Positions 1 to 9,271 of a stretch of 39,584 nt of DNA are shown here, one piece after another. The stretch is from contig CALGBY010000100.1 in NCBI GenBank assembly GCA_937886445.1, forward strand, positions 1-39,584, given 5' to 3'. The stretch is from an uncultured Clostridia bacterium (GTDB lineage Bacteria > Bacillota > Clostridia > Christensenellales > Aristaeellaceae). The position numbers were made by a program, and so were the translations under genes. Position 1 is the stretch's first letter, and every line of letters starts with the position of its first letter. The notes under the pieces were generated by a model. It was not told the DNA's origin and searched no databases. It saw nothing but the letters and a program-made list of their open reading frames with translations.

Positions 1-27
1 TCTAGGGCTATGCCCGCATATGAAAAG

Positions 28-46
28 CCACCGGCTATGCCGGTGG
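28..46. repeat. Short perfect hairpin at left edge
   Basis: An 8-bp perfect inverted repeat (CCACCGGC / GCCGGTGG) with a 3-base loop. A smaller hairpin sharing the core GGCTATGCC lies at about 5-15. On the minus strand it is followed by CTTTT, so it could be a weak terminator, but the main terminator of the adjacent symporter gene is at 102-134. Confidence 0.35.
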
Positions 47-101
47 ATGTTTACTCGCGCGCGAAACGGGATCATAAAAAACGAAGGCAGGGCGGAGCTG
101 C

Positions 102-134
102 AAAAAAACGCCCCGGGGATGATCCCCCGGGGCG
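102..134 (-). terminator. Rho-independent terminator of the symporter operon
   Basis: On the minus strand a 10-bp perfect GC stem (CGCCCCGGGG / CCCCGGGGCG) with a 6-base loop is followed by seven T. It lies just after the stop codon of the symporter gene and closes the LysR-symporter unit. Confidence 0.9.
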
Positions 135-147
135 GGTACGGCACGCA

Positions 148-1566
148 TCAGATGGTGCTGAACGCGGGCCAGAATTCCAGAAGCAGCCAGGCTGTCGCGG
201 TCATCAGGATGATGACCATCACGCTCATCTTCCAGCCTTCCTTCAGCATGTACTTCGGCTCCAGCCCGTAGCCGACAGGGATGGCGCGGATGGAGGTGGG
301 CAGGCAGTAGGAGAGGTTGACACCGATGGTGGCGATGTAGATCCAGGGTACGGGGTTCAGGTTCAGGCCCTGAACGATAGAGATCACGATGGGGATCGCC
401 ACCGCAGCGGTGGCGGTGTTGGAGGTGACATCGGAAAGGATGAGGGTGACGGTAACGATGACGAACACCGTGAGCAGACCGCCGGTGAGACCCATGCCGG
501 CAACCAGCTTGCCGATCGCGTCCGCGGCGCCGGAGCCGTTGATCAGGGAACCCGCGGCCAGGCCGCCGGCAAATACGAGGATCAGCTCCCATACGATCTT
601 GCCCTGCACTTCCTTCCACTTGAGCACGCGCTGATGCTCCTTATCCGTGATCAGGAAGGCGATGATCGCGCATACGGTGAACACGTAGGCCGGTTTCAGG
701 CCGGGAAGCAGATCCTGATACAGCGAGCGGGTGAAGGAGAGCACGGTAGCGGTGAGGAACAGCGCGAGGGACCATTTTTCCTGCCGTGTCATGGGCGGCA
801 TTTTTTTGTACTCGTTTTTGAAGTAATCCCTCGAACCGGGAAGCGCGTCCGTCTTTTTTACATTGCGCAGCATGAAAATGATGTTGCTTACCAGCAGCAC
901 AACGATGATGGGCAGGAAACGGATGACCCATACATGGTACATGAATTCCTGACCGGTCACCTGCTGCAGATAATCAACGGTCACAAGGTTCATGGCGCCG
1001 CCCAGCGGGCTGAAAAGGCCGCCGACGCCTACACCGTAGGCGATATACAGCAGCAGCTTGGAGCCGATCCTGCTGTTTTTGATATCCCCCTCGCCGGCAA
1101 AGCGCAGCATGGATACGGCGATGGGCGTGATGGTGGCGCACACGACGGCGTTGGGCAGCACTGCGGAGAGCAGGGTGGAAAGCATGAACCAGAAAACGAG
1201 CTGAAGACGCAGGTTTTCACCGATGATGCCCAGGAACTTGGCGGCGATGCGCTTGTCCAGCCCCGTGATCTCCATGGAAACGGCCAGAATGGAGGAGCCG
1301 AAGAGCAGGATAATGGTCTCATTGGCATAGTTGGCGATCACGGTAGCCATGCCCGTCATCGTGATGAACGCGTTGACCGCCACCGGCAGGAAGGCCGTTA
1401 CCGCCAGATCCACCGGCCGTGTGACCCACCAGTAGGCCATCCAGGCCACAGTGCCCACAGCCGCCTTCGCGGCAGTGCTTGTGAAAACACTGTCCGGCAG
1501 GAACAGGCAGCAGAGCGCGAACAGCGCGGGGCCGATGAAAAGGTGAATGAGTTTTTTGATGTTCAT
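148..1566 (-). CDS. SLC13/DASS-family anion symporter
   Basis: Predicted 472-residue polytopic membrane protein of the divalent-anion:sodium symporter type (SLC13/DASS), which takes up dicarboxylates, tricarboxylates or sulfate across the cytoplasmic membrane. Many hydrophobic segments are visible. The C-terminal half has the family SNT signature in SNTATAAVAIPIV, and the N-terminal half has LPNAVVCATITPIAVS at the equivalent position. Length is normal for the family. An in-frame GTG lies at 1572, but AAAGGCGG sits only one base before it and seven bases before the ATG at 1566, so ATG 1566 is preferred. It lies 15 bases downstream of the LysR gene on the same strand and is probably co-transcribed with it and controlled by it. 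The substrate cannot be told from sequence. Confidence 0.85.
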   Translation of the reverse strand: MNIKKLIHLFIGPALFALCCLFLPDSVFTSTAAKAAVGTVAWMAYWWVTRPVDLAVTAFLPVAVNAFITMTGMATVIANYANETIILLFGSSILAVSMEITGLDKRIAAKFLGIIGENLRLQLVFWFMLSTLLSAVLPNAVVCATITPIAVSMLRFAGEGDIKNSRIGSKLLLYIAYGVGVGGLFSPLGGAMNLVTVDYLQQVTGQEFMYHVWVIRFLPIIVVLLVSNIIFMLRNVKKTDALPGSRDYFKNEYKKMPPMTRQEKWSLALFLTATVLSFTRSLYQDLLPGLKPAYVFTVCAIIAFLITDKEHQRVLKWKEVQGKIVWELILVFAGGLAAGSLINGSGAADAIGKLVAGMGLTGGLLTVFVIVTVTLILSDVTSNTATAAVAIPIVISIVQGLNLNPVPWIYIATIGVNLSYCLPTSIRAIPVGYGLEPKYMLKEGWKMSVMVIILMTATAWLLLEFWPAFSTI

Positions 1567-1581
1567 GATCACACCGCCTTT

Positions 1582-2493
1582 TTATAATTTGTACATGGTA
1601 AGCAGTTCTGTCAGCCGCCTGCAGGCATCGGTCATCACCAGATCCCTGTCATAGGCGACATAGATGGTCCTTCCGGAGGCATAATCGGGAAGGGGATATA
1701 TGCGTACGCTGTCAAGACGGATGTTTCTTTCCAGCGCTTCCTCGGAAGCAAAGCAGATGCCCGCACCCTTCAGGCTGAAGCCTACCGCCGTGGACACCTG
1801 ATCCGTCGTAATGCTGTTTTCGGTGCGGATCCGGTGATCCCGGAGAAAACCGGCCACCTGCTTCTGCAGCGGCTGTCCCTCCTCGGGGAGGATGAACGGC
1901 TGTCCACTCAGCACGGAATAATCTGGCGTGCCGTCTTTTTGCAACCGCTTTGAGAGCAGGTCATTCACCGGATCGTTCCTCGGGATCACGAGAAACAGGC
2001 GTTCTGTGCGGATGGGCTGCTTTTCAAAATGCCCGGGCAGATTATCGCTGGTGCTGATGAAGCAGTCCAGCCTGCCGCAGGAGGCGTCCTCGATCAGGTC
2101 CGCAAGGGAGGCGCTCCTTACGCGCACCTGATAATCCGGGTGCTCCTTCTTCAGCCTGATCACGGCGTCTGTTACCACGGATTCGGTATACACCGAGGGA
2201 GCGCCCACGGTGACGCGCCTGCTGCCGTCTTCCCGCAGGGCATCGATCCTTTTTGAAAAATCCTCTGAGAGAAGCTGCAGTCGTCGGATGTAATCGTAGT
2301 AGATCTTCCCCTCCGGGGTAAAGGTGACGGGTACGCTTCGCCGGTTGAAAATACGGATGCCTGTTTCCTTTTCAAGGCTGTTCAACCCGCTGCTGAGCGC
2401 CGGCTGGCTGATCCCCAGCGCCGAGGCGGCTTTGGTGAGGCTGCCCTGCTCCGCTACCTGGAGCACATAGTTATCATAGATCCGCTTGTCCAC
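1582..2493 (-). CDS. LysR-family transcriptional regulator
   Basis: A 303-residue LysR-type regulator. Residues 1-65 form the winged helix-turn-helix (QGSLTKAASALGISQPALS, then the LEKETGIRIFNRR wing). Residues 90-300 form the periplasmic-binding-like effector domain. The start is GTG with an AAGG motif about eight bases upstream. Its own promoter (2543-2571) and a GCTTATAA repeat pair lie just upstream, which suggests autoregulation. The gene leads the operon that encodes the anion symporter, so its effector is likely the transported anion or a metabolite of it. That is inference from position only. Confidence 0.9.
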   Translation of the reverse strand: MDKRIYDNYVLQVAEQGSLTKAASALGISQPALSSGLNSLEKETGIRIFNRRSVPVTFTPEGKIYYDYIRRLQLLSEDFSKRIDALREDGSRRVTVGAPSVYTESVVTDAVIRLKKEHPDYQVRVRSASLADLIEDASCGRLDCFISTSDNLPGHFEKQPIRTERLFLVIPRNDPVNDLLSKRLQKDGTPDYSVLSGQPFILPEEGQPLQKQVAGFLRDHRIRTENSITTDQVSTAVGFSLKGAGICFASEEALERNIRLDSVRIYPLPDYASGRTIYVAYDRDLVMTDACRRLTELLTMYKL

Positions 2494-2522
2494 ACTACTG
2501 CCTTCTTTTGCAAATGGTAATG

Positions 2523-2544
2523 GCTTATAACCAAACGCTTATAA
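2523..2544. promoter_or_regulatory. Candidate LysR operator (repeat pair)
   Basis: Two copies of GCTTATAA spaced by six bases. Together they also form an inverted pair ATAA-N8-TTAT. The site overlaps and follows the -10 box of the LysR promoter. LysR-type proteins bind interrupted dyads of this kind, often at their own promoter. No binding evidence is available. Confidence 0.45.
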
Positions 2545-2571
2545 TATACCGCAAAGGGGACGGAATTGCAA
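2543..2571 (-). promoter_or_regulatory. Sigma-A promoter of lysR-symporter
   Basis: On the minus strand TTGCAA (-35), a 17-base spacer, then TATATT (-10), about 50 bases upstream of the LysR start. Four and five of six bases match the consensus. Confidence 0.6.
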
Positions 2572-2647
2572 CGGGATTTTTGCAAAAACAAAAATAAAAC
2601 AGCGCGTGAAGCAGCGTGGAAATGCCCAGCGGCCTGTATCCGGGCGC

Positions 2648-2685
2648 AAAAAAACATCCGCACGGGCGCGCGGCCCCTGCGGATG
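2648..2685 (-). terminator. Terminator after truA
   Basis: On the minus strand an 8-bp perfect stem (CATCCGCA / TGCGGATG) around a GC-rich loop is followed by seven T. It lies 34 bases after the truA stop codon and marks the end of the lepA-to-truA operon. Confidence 0.85.
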
Positions 2686-2718
2686 GACAGGATATGAGCC
2701 CTGAGAGGAGAAAGCAGG

Positions 2719-3465
2719 TCATTCCTCCTCGCCTTCGTAAAACACCTTTTCCAGCACCAGACCCTGCGGCGGGGCGGTGATGCCAAGGTCTATCCGCGTG
2801 CCGCCTTCCAGCACCGTACGGATGATATCCTCGGGCAGCTTTTTCAGCCCCACATACACCAGCGTGCCTGCGATGATGCGTACCATATTGTACAGAAAGC
2901 CGTTTCCCCGTACGCGGAAGGTGATCACATCGCCTTCTCTTTTGAGGGAGACGGAGGTGATGGTGCGCACCGTGGTCTTTGCCGAAAAGCCGGAGGCGGC
3001 AAAGGCGATGAAATCGTGTGTGCCGGTAAGGTACTGCGCCGCGCGTTCCATCGCGTCTGTATCCAATGGAACGGGAACATGATAGGAAAAATCTCTCAGC
3101 AGGGCCGTTCCCTGGCGGGAGTTATAGATGCGGTAGCAGTACTGCTTGCCCTTCGCGTGGAAGCGGGCGTGAAAATCCTCCGGCACCTGCTTCGCGTCCT
3201 TTACGCGGATATCGCGGGGCAGCCACCGGTTGAGCACAAAGGGCAGCTTTTCGGGAGGGATGGTGGTATCGATATCAAAATGTACCCGCTGCCCCAGCGC
3301 GTGCACGCCGGCATCGGTACGGGAGGCGCCGGTCACGGTGATGTGCTGCCCGGTGCCCGCGAGGATCGCTTTTTCCAGCTCCTCCTGCACGGAGGGGCCG
3401 TTTTTCTGCCGCTGCCAACCGGCGTAAGCGGTGCCCTGATAGGAAACGGTGATCAAGATGCGCAC
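2719..3465 (-). CDS. truA: tRNA pseudouridine(38-40) synthase TruA
   Basis: A 248-residue cytoplasmic enzyme that isomerises uridine to pseudouridine at positions 38-40 of the tRNA anticodon arm. The catalytic aspartate is in the motif SRTDAGVHA near residue 50. The N-terminal YQGTAYAGWQRQ and C-terminal FLYNMVRIIAGTL segments are also typical. Length fits the family. The start is GTG with an upstream AAAGGCG. It is the last gene of the housekeeping operon, 59 bases after divIVA, and is followed by a strong terminator. Confidence 0.95.
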   Translation of the reverse strand: MRILITVSYQGTAYAGWQRQKNGPSVQEELEKAILAGTGQHITVTGASRTDAGVHALGQRVHFDIDTTIPPEKLPFVLNRWLPRDIRVKDAKQVPEDFHARFHAKGKQYCYRIYNSRQGTALLRDFSYHVPVPLDTDAMERAAQYLTGTHDFIAFAASGFSAKTTVRTITSVSLKREGDVITFRVRGNGFLYNMVRIIAGTLVYVGLKKLPEDIIRTVLEGGTRIDLGITAPPQGLVLEKVFYEGEEE

Positions 3466-3524
3466 GCTGCGTTACGCCTTTCTCCGGTTTTTCCGGCCCG
3501 GCAGCCGATGCTGCCTTTTCAGGT

Positions 3525-4166
3525 TCATTCAAACAGTTCCTTTTCTCCGCTCAGCAAAAACTGCTGATCCTTGATGAGGCGCAGGAAGCGCTCGCGATAG
3601 TCCTTCGCGGCGGCTTTTACCATTTCCACCTCTTCCATGGCCTGCTTCTTTTCGTTTTCCAGGTTCTTTATGCGCTCCTCTGTTTCCTCTTTGGCCTTGC
3701 GGATGATCTCCTCCGCCTTCAGCTTCGCGTCGCTCAGTGTCTGGTCGTAGATCTTCTGGGCGCTCTGCATCAGCGCCACGGCGGCCTGGGATTCATCGGG
3801 CTTTTCCGCCGGCTTCTCTGCCGGCTTCTCCGCCGCGGGAGCGGGCTGAGGAGCGGGCGCGAAGGAAACCGGCGCGGGCACCTCGGGCACAGGCTGCGCA
3901 GCCTGCCGGAAGGGCGAAGGGGCCGCGTTGGCCGCGGGAACGGGCGGTACGCTCTGGCGGGAGGCCTGGGCGGGCGCCGGAACGGGAGTGGAGAGCATCT
4001 GACGGGTCTGGCGGCTGAGCCGCTCCTGCAAAACGGAGATCTCCCTTTGCATGGCCGCCATTTCCTCACAGATCAGGTCCAGAAATTCATCCACCTCTGC
4101 GATGTCGTAGCCGCGGAATTTTTCCTTGAATTTGTGCTCTTCGATTTCGTGGATCGTGATACCCAT
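3525..4166 (-). CDS. divIVA: DivIVA-domain cell-division/polarity protein
   Basis: A 213-residue protein with the DivIVA N-terminal membrane-curvature-binding segment (ITIHEIEEHKFKEKFRGYD, then VDEFLDLICEEM) and a first coiled coil to about residue 55. A Pro/Ala-rich linker follows (about 60-135), then a second charged coiled coil. DivIVA proteins mark poles and septa and recruit division or wall-growth factors. A TTG 24 bases further upstream keeps the frame open, but AGGAG lies inside that extension, eight bases before the ATG at 4166, so the ATG is chosen. It directly follows sepF, which fits the ylm-type division cluster of Gram-positives. Confidence 0.9.
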   Translation of the reverse strand: MGITIHEIEEHKFKEKFRGYDIAEVDEFLDLICEEMAAMQREISVLQERLSRQTRQMLSTPVPAPAQASRQSVPPVPAANAAPSPFRQAAQPVPEVPAPVSFAPAPQPAPAAEKPAEKPAEKPDESQAAVALMQSAQKIYDQTLSDAKLKAEEIIRKAKEETEERIKNLENEKKQAMEEVEMVKAAAKDYRERFLRLIKDQQFLLSGEKELFE

Positions 4167-4205
4167 TGTGTCCGCTCCTTTCTGCTGCAACAGGGGAAAA
4201 AGGCG

Positions 4206-5207
4206 TTACTGCCTCATGCTGTACGGGTCTGCTCCGGGATAGGGCTGTTCATACAGCGCTCCGTCCTCCGCTTCCTCCTCCGGCCGGTAAAGATCCTCCT
4301 GACCGGTACGGCTGAAGGCGCGCTCGGGCTCCGCGGGCGTTTCCTGCGTGCCGGGGCGGAAGCCCTGTTCCATAATCTGCTGGGAATAGCTTCTGTGCCG
4401 GGGGGCAGCGCCGTCCTGCGCGCCGGCGGGCACGGCCTCCTGGGGTACGGGACGCGGACGGGCTGGCATGTTCATGCGGCTGATCACGCTGTCGCAGTAT
4501 ACGCCCGTGGAGGAGGGAGCCATCAGATACGCGCCGTAGCGGGATACCTTGGTGATGGTGGCGGAGAGGGAGAAACAGGCGCCTGACAGTGTATCCACCA
4601 GGCGGCGCATCACATTCGCGTCGCTCAGCCCCTCCATGCTGATGAGCACCGCGTCCCCCTGACGAAGCAGAGCGATGGAGGCGCGGCAGTCCGCGATGGT
4701 GCGCACGCACATCACGCGGATGCCGGGCAGGCGGGAGGCCTGTCCCAGCGCAACCGGGGCGGGCGCGGCGGCGGGCGACGCGGCCTGTGTGCCCTCGGCT
4801 GCGGCAGGCTGCTCCGCCTGCTGCCGCTCCTCGCGGGAGCGGAACACCGAGTTGTACTGCGGGATGTCCGCCTGCGGGGCAAAGGCACGCTGCTGCGGGG
4901 CCTGCTGAAGCTGGGTGAACAGGGGCGCGGCAGGCACCTGCTGGGCCTGCTGCGTGTTGAACACCGGCATCTGCGCCTGCGGGGCCGTCTGCTGCTGCAC
5001 GGGGCGGCTTACAGGCTGGCCGTAGGGGGCGTTCACCGTACGCGCGGCGTTGACCTGCTGCGCGTAGGGCTGCCCGGCGTAGGGCTGCGCGGACTGCTCC
5101 TGAAAATCCTCCGCTCCGGCCGCTTCCTCCTCGTTTTCGTAGAAAAATTTATCAAACAGCTTCTGTGCGGAATTTTTGAATTTGTTCAACTTTTCGGATA
5201 TCGCCAT
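4206..5207 (-). CDS. sepF: SepF-like cell division protein
   Basis: A 333-residue protein, longer than typical SepF (about 150) because of a long Gln/Ala/Pro-rich linker at residues 45-165 and a charged tail after about 255. The N-terminus (MAISEKLNKFKNSAQKLF) resembles an amphipathic membrane-binding helix. The SepF core at about 168-250 shows VMCVRTIADCRASIALLRQG, ISMEGLSDANVMRRLVDTL and a following beta region. SepF bridges FtsZ filaments to the membrane at the septum. The ATG at 5207 has GAGG eight bases before it; a longer frame lacks such a site. Neighbours yggS and divIVA support the call. Confidence 0.85.
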   Translation of the reverse strand: MAISEKLNKFKNSAQKLFDKFFYENEEEAAGAEDFQEQSAQPYAGQPYAQQVNAARTVNAPYGQPVSRPVQQQTAPQAQMPVFNTQQAQQVPAAPLFTQLQQAPQQRAFAPQADIPQYNSVFRSREERQQAEQPAAAEGTQAASPAAAPAPVALGQASRLPGIRVMCVRTIADCRASIALLRQGDAVLISMEGLSDANVMRRLVDTLSGACFSLSATITKVSRYGAYLMAPSSTGVYCDSVISRMNMPARPRPVPQEAVPAGAQDGAAPRHRSYSQQIMEQGFRPGTQETPAEPERAFSRTGQEDLYRPEEEAEDGALYEQPYPGADPYSMRQ

Positions 5208-5238
5208 CTGTGTTTCCTCGTCTTTCCTGTATGAAAAC

Positions 5239-5931
5239 TCAGGGTTCTGTACGCTGGGGAAGGGGATCAAAAAGCGCTCTGCCTACGCGCACCATCGTGG
5301 CTCCGCAGCGGGCAGCCAGATGAAAGTCGCGGCTCATGCCCATGGAAAGCTCGGTGATCTCGGTGCCGGCCACGGCTTCCTCCCGCAGGCGGTCCCGAAG
5401 GAGGCGCATATCGGTGAACCAGCCCAGCATTTCCTTTTCCTCCGCCAGCGCCGGCATCATGGTCATCAATCCCCTGATCCTGATCCCGTCCAGCCTTGCG
5501 GCTTCCCGGATGAGGGCGAGGGCGTCTTCGGGGGCAACGCCGCCCTTCTGCGCCTCTCCCGCGATGTTGATCTCGATCAGTACGGGCATGATCCGGCCGT
5601 TTTTCTTCGCCTGCCGGTCGATCTCCTGCGCCAGAGGCAGGTTATCCACCGAGTGGATCATGCACACATCGTTTATTATATATTTTACTTTGTTTCTTTG
5701 CAACCGCCCGATCAGATGGATGTTGAACGCGCCCTTCAGCCAGGGCAGCTTTTCCTCAAGCACCTGTACGCGGTTTTCCGCGATGGAGCGTATCCCCAGC
5801 TCCTTCAGGGGCAGGATCTCGTCCTTTCCCACTGTTTTGGTCACGGCGATCAGCTCCGGCACGGCAAAGCCGCCGCGCTCGCTTTCCGCCTTCAGGATGC
5901 CGCTGATCCTTTCCACATTTTCAGAAAGCAC
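5239..5931 (-). CDS. yggS: YggS/PROSC-family PLP-binding protein
   Basis: A 230-residue PLP-binding protein (YggS, called YlmE in Bacillus division clusters) with an alanine-racemase-like barrel but no known catalytic activity. Family members keep pyridoxal-phosphate homeostasis. The PLP lysine is in LIAVTKTV near residue 31. Further signatures are AENRVQ, HLIGRLQRNKVKYI, and LSMGMSRDF before the phosphate-binding end. The start is GTG with AGGAGG ten bases before it. It sits between the HlyD-like gene and sepF, the usual ylmE-sepF order. Confidence 0.92.
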   Translation of the reverse strand: MLSENVERISGILKAESERGGFAVPELIAVTKTVGKDEILPLKELGIRSIAENRVQVLEEKLPWLKGAFNIHLIGRLQRNKVKYIINDVCMIHSVDNLPLAQEIDRQAKKNGRIMPVLIEINIAGEAQKGGVAPEDALALIREAARLDGIRIRGLMTMMPALAEEKEMLGWFTDMRLLRDRLREEAVAGTEITELSMGMSRDFHLAARCGATMVRVGRALFDPLPQRTEP

Positions 5932-5997
5932 CTTTCTCTGTCCTCCTTCGGATGAAGTGCCGGCGGGCCGTCCGGAGCCCTGCCGTGCACGCTCAGG

Positions 5998-7629
5998 TCA
6001 TTCTTTTTGCCCGTACAGATATACCTGCGAGCCCTCGGTGACCACTCCCTGTACGGAGGGGATGATGTAGGCGTAGGTGCCGTCATCGCTCAGTATGGTG
6101 CACGGCACGAAGCAGGGGCCGTTCAGATCCTGAGACCAGATGACGATGCCGCGCTGACCCTGCTGCTCGTAAATAGCCTGAGAGGGCACGGTGAGCGTAT
6201 CCACATTTTCGCCCAGATGCACCTTGCAGGTGCGCGCGTAGAGGGCGCTTTCGATGCTGGAGGCGGGCGCGTTGACGCGCAGGCGGATGAGCAGCTCGTT
6301 GGCGGATTTGGTGTAGCTTTCCACGGTGGCTTCCACCACGGTGTTTTCAAAGCTTTCGATGAGCAGCTTGTAGGTGGTGCCCTCCACCGGCGTCCACGAG
6401 GTGTCGTCCGAAAGCATCAGCACGCCCCAGGTATCCGTTTTCACCATGCGGTACACGGCCACGGAGTTTTTGTTCAGCAGCGGGTTTTCCGGCACATTGC
6501 CCGAAAACATATCGCGCACCTCTGTGGGCTGCAGCGACAGGTAATTGCCCATGTTCACCGCGGTCTCATAGCCGTCGGTGTAAAAGCTCACCAGACCCTG
6601 GGTGTTGGCGGCGTATTGCTTGGTCCAGGAGGAAATGCGCTGCATCTGCGTGTTTTCATCCTCGTAAAGACGGGTCAGCTTCTGGTCGTCGGGGTATTTC
6701 TGCTTAAGGTACATCTGCCTCTCCTGCATGGCGGAGGAAAGCAGGGTCTCCTGGTTGATCAGGTTTCCGGCCGCGCCCTGCACAAGGGCGCGCGTTTCAA
6801 GCGCGCGGGCCAGGATCACGCGTTCAAGCCCCGTCAGCGTCTGGTCGGCCACGTTTTCGGAGGCGAGCAGTGTTTTGTGATAGGTCTTGATCTGCTTGCG
6901 GTAGTTTTCAAGCGTGGTCAGCTCCTTTTTGGAGAAGCCGGAGGTGTACACCGTGCATACATGCTCGCCGCGCTGCACGCCGCTGCCCTCCTCCGCCACA
7001 TAATCGATGCTGCTGATGCCGTCCTGATAGTACACGGTCTCATTGCGCACGATCAGCGCGTCGCCGGAATAGTTGGCGCTCACGCTGCTGCGGCGCACCG
7101 TCGCGTAGCCTGCTGTGTTTGCAGGCGCGCCGCTGCCGGAGCAGCGCAGCAGGGTGACCACGATAAACACGGCCACGGCGATCAGGGCGATCACGGCCAG
7201 CGCCGCCGGCAGCGCGCGGGGCTTACGCTTGCCGGTCACGCCTGTTTTGGGCACGGTGTAGCCGCGTGGATCCAGATTTTGCCGCACGGTGCTGTTGCGT
7301 TCAAAGGGAATGTTCTGCTGTGTCCCGGGCGCGTCGGGCGTACCGGGCTGATAGGGCGGCGTATTGGGGCCGCCTGTGGGCAATTGCACCGGCGGAGGCA
7401 GCTGCGCGCCCTCGTTCTGCTGCGGTATGCCTCCCGCGGCACCGGCTCCGGCGTTCGCAAAGCCATCGGGGCCGAAGGGCATAAAGCCGTCCTGCGGGTA
7501 CGCGCCGTAGCCGGACGCGTCCTGCGCGCCCTGCGGCGGCAGATCGCCGTATCCGTTTTGGGGCAGGCTGCCGTAGCCGCCGGCCTGCGTCCACTGTGTG
7601 CTGCTGTCGTTATCGTAAGAGGGCTGCAT
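5998..7629 (-). CDS. HlyD-like single-pass membrane protein
   Basis: A 543-residue protein. Residues 1-130 are a Gly/Gln/Pro-rich, disordered-looking cytoplasmic region with repeated GYG and PQ pieces. A transmembrane helix follows at about 142-164 (AVIALIAVAVFIVVTLL), then an extracellular part with an HlyD/lipoyl-like fold: a beta segment, a coiled-coil hairpin at about 240-350, and a C-terminal beta domain. The C-terminal domain resembles efflux adaptor subunits, but no transporter gene is nearby. HlyD-like proteins next to ylmE-sepF are known in Clostridia; their role at the septum or wall is not established. ATG with GGAGG five to six bases upstream. The assignment rests on fold pattern rather than a firm motif. 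Confidence 0.65.
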   Translation of the reverse strand: MQPSYDNDSSTQWTQAGGYGSLPQNGYGDLPPQGAQDASGYGAYPQDGFMPFGPDGFANAGAGAAGGIPQQNEGAQLPPPVQLPTGGPNTPPYQPGTPDAPGTQQNIPFERNSTVRQNLDPRGYTVPKTGVTGKRKPRALPAALAVIALIAVAVFIVVTLLRCSGSGAPANTAGYATVRRSSVSANYSGDALIVRNETVYYQDGISSIDYVAEEGSGVQRGEHVCTVYTSGFSKKELTTLENYRKQIKTYHKTLLASENVADQTLTGLERVILARALETRALVQGAAGNLINQETLLSSAMQERQMYLKQKYPDDQKLTRLYEDENTQMQRISSWTKQYAANTQGLVSFYTDGYETAVNMGNYLSLQPTEVRDMFSGNVPENPLLNKNSVAVYRMVKTDTWGVLMLSDDTSWTPVEGTTYKLLIESFENTVVEATVESYTKSANELLIRLRVNAPASSIESALYARTCKVHLGENVDTLTVPSQAIYEQQGQRGIVIWSQDLNGPCFVPCTILSDDGTYAYIIPSVQGVVTEGSQVYLYGQKE

Positions 7630-7666
7630 GTTTTCCTCCGCGTGTTCGTTTTCTTTCAGAGGCAGT

Positions 7667-9271
7667 TTATCTTTCTTTCAGATACGCGATGCAGTTCACG
7701 GCCTGGCGGATGCCGTCCGCCGCGGCGCTCATGATGCCGCCGGCGTAGCCGGCGCCCTCACCGCAGGGAAACAGGCCGCGCACGCTGCTTTCGCCTTTTT
7801 CGTTTCTTATTACCCTCACCGGGCAGGAGGAACGGCTTTCCACGGCGGTCAGCACGGCGTCGGGGTGGGCAAAGCCGTGCAGCTGCGTGTCAAAGCGGCG
7901 TATGGCCTCCCGTATGCCTTCCACGGCAAAATCCGGAAGCACCGCTTTCAGGTCCGCGCAGGTCACGCCGGGGCGGTAGGTGGGGCACACATCGCCGAGG
8001 CGCCGGGTCTCCCTGCCGCTCAGCAGGTCTTCCACGCGCTGCACCGGCGCCTTATAGCCGCCTCCGCCCGCGCGGAAGGCTTTTTCCTCCCATTCGCGCT
8101 GCAGGATATAGCCGGAAAGCGGGTGGGAATCGGGAAAATCCTCTGTGCGCACATCAACGAGCAGGGCGGAATTGGCGTTCACGCCGTCTCTCGCGTAGGT
8201 GCTCATGCCGTTGGTGCACACGCCGCCCTCGCGGCTGGCGGAGGGCACCACGGTGCCGCCCGGGCACATGCAGAAGGTGTAGGCCCCGCGTCCCGAGGGC
8301 AGGTGACAGCTCAGGCGGTATTCCGCCGCGTTCACCGGGGGCTGTCCGTCCTTTTCGCCCCACTGGGCGCGGTTGATCAGCGCCTGCGGGTGCTCTATGC
8401 GCGCGCCCACCGAAAAGGGCTTCTGGATCATATCCACGCCCGCGCTGTACAGCATCTGCTGCGTATCGGCAGCGCTGTGGCCCACGGCGCATATCAGCGC
8501 GTCGCAGTCCGCGGTAACGGCTTCGCCGTTCTTTTTCCATGTTACGGCGCGCAGAACGCCCTTTTCCGTGTGGATCCTGGTGAGACGGGCGGAAAAAAGC
8601 ACCGTTCCGCCCTCTTTTTCGATCTCTCTGCGTATAGAGGATACGCAGCCGGGCAGCTTATCCGTGCCCACATGGGGGTGCGCGGCGTACAGGATCTCCT
8701 CGGGCGCGCCGTGCTCGTACAGGGTGTAAAGGATCTCGGCACACCGTTCATCCTTGATGCCGGTGGTAAGCTTGCCGTCCGAAAAAGCGCCCGCGCCGCC
8801 CTCGCCGAACTGGATATTGCTTTCGGTATCCAGTTCGCCCGTCAGGGCAAAGCGGTCCGCGTCCTTTTTGCGCTCGTCAGCGGGCTTGCCGCGTTCCAGC
8901 ACCAGCGGGGCCAGCCCCGCCCTCGCAAGGTACAGCGCCGCGAACAGCCCGGCGGGGCCGAGGCCCGCGATCACGATCTTCGGCTTACAGGGCAGGGTGA
9001 CCCTTTCCGCCTTTAGCGGGCCGGGCTGCGCCACCGCTCTTGCAATGCCGTGCTGCAGGCGGCTCAGCACCCGGCCTTCATCGCCGCGCAGGGCCAGATC
9101 CAGGCTGTACACCGCGCGGATATTGCTTTTGTCACGCGCGTCCAGGCTTTTTTTGCTTACGCGCCAGGAAAGCACATCCTCTTTTTTCAGCTTCAGCTTT
9201 TTGAGGGCATGCTCAAAGGCAGTCTGCTCGCTTTCGGCGCAGCCGATGCTGATCCCGGAAACACGCAGCAT
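7667..9271 (-). CDS. COG2509-like FAD-dependent dehydrogenase
   Basis: A 534-residue flavoprotein of an uncharacterised family common in Clostridia. The Rossmann FAD motif is at about 107-135 (IAGLGPAGLFAALYLARAG). Then come a Gly-rich FGEGGAGAFSDGKLTTG block and the C-terminal FAD-closing motif FPCGEGAGYAGGIMSAAADG. The N-terminal 95 residues form a small alpha/beta domain typical of this group. The substrate is unknown. The ATG overlaps the cvpA stop by one base (TGATG) and has GGGAGG eight bases upstream, inside cvpA, so translation is probably coupled. Confidence 0.85.
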   Translation of the reverse strand: MLRVSGISIGCAESEQTAFEHALKKLKLKKEDVLSWRVSKKSLDARDKSNIRAVYSLDLALRGDEGRVLSRLQHGIARAVAQPGPLKAERVTLPCKPKIVIAGLGPAGLFAALYLARAGLAPLVLERGKPADERKKDADRFALTGELDTESNIQFGEGGAGAFSDGKLTTGIKDERCAEILYTLYEHGAPEEILYAAHPHVGTDKLPGCVSSIRREIEKEGGTVLFSARLTRIHTEKGVLRAVTWKKNGEAVTADCDALICAVGHSAADTQQMLYSAGVDMIQKPFSVGARIEHPQALINRAQWGEKDGQPPVNAAEYRLSCHLPSGRGAYTFCMCPGGTVVPSASREGGVCTNGMSTYARDGVNANSALLVDVRTEDFPDSHPLSGYILQREWEEKAFRAGGGGYKAPVQRVEDLLSGRETRRLGDVCPTYRPGVTCADLKAVLPDFAVEGIREAIRRFDTQLHGFAHPDAVLTAVESRSSCPVRVIRNEKGESSVRGLFPCGEGAGYAGGIMSAAADGIRQAVNCIAYLKER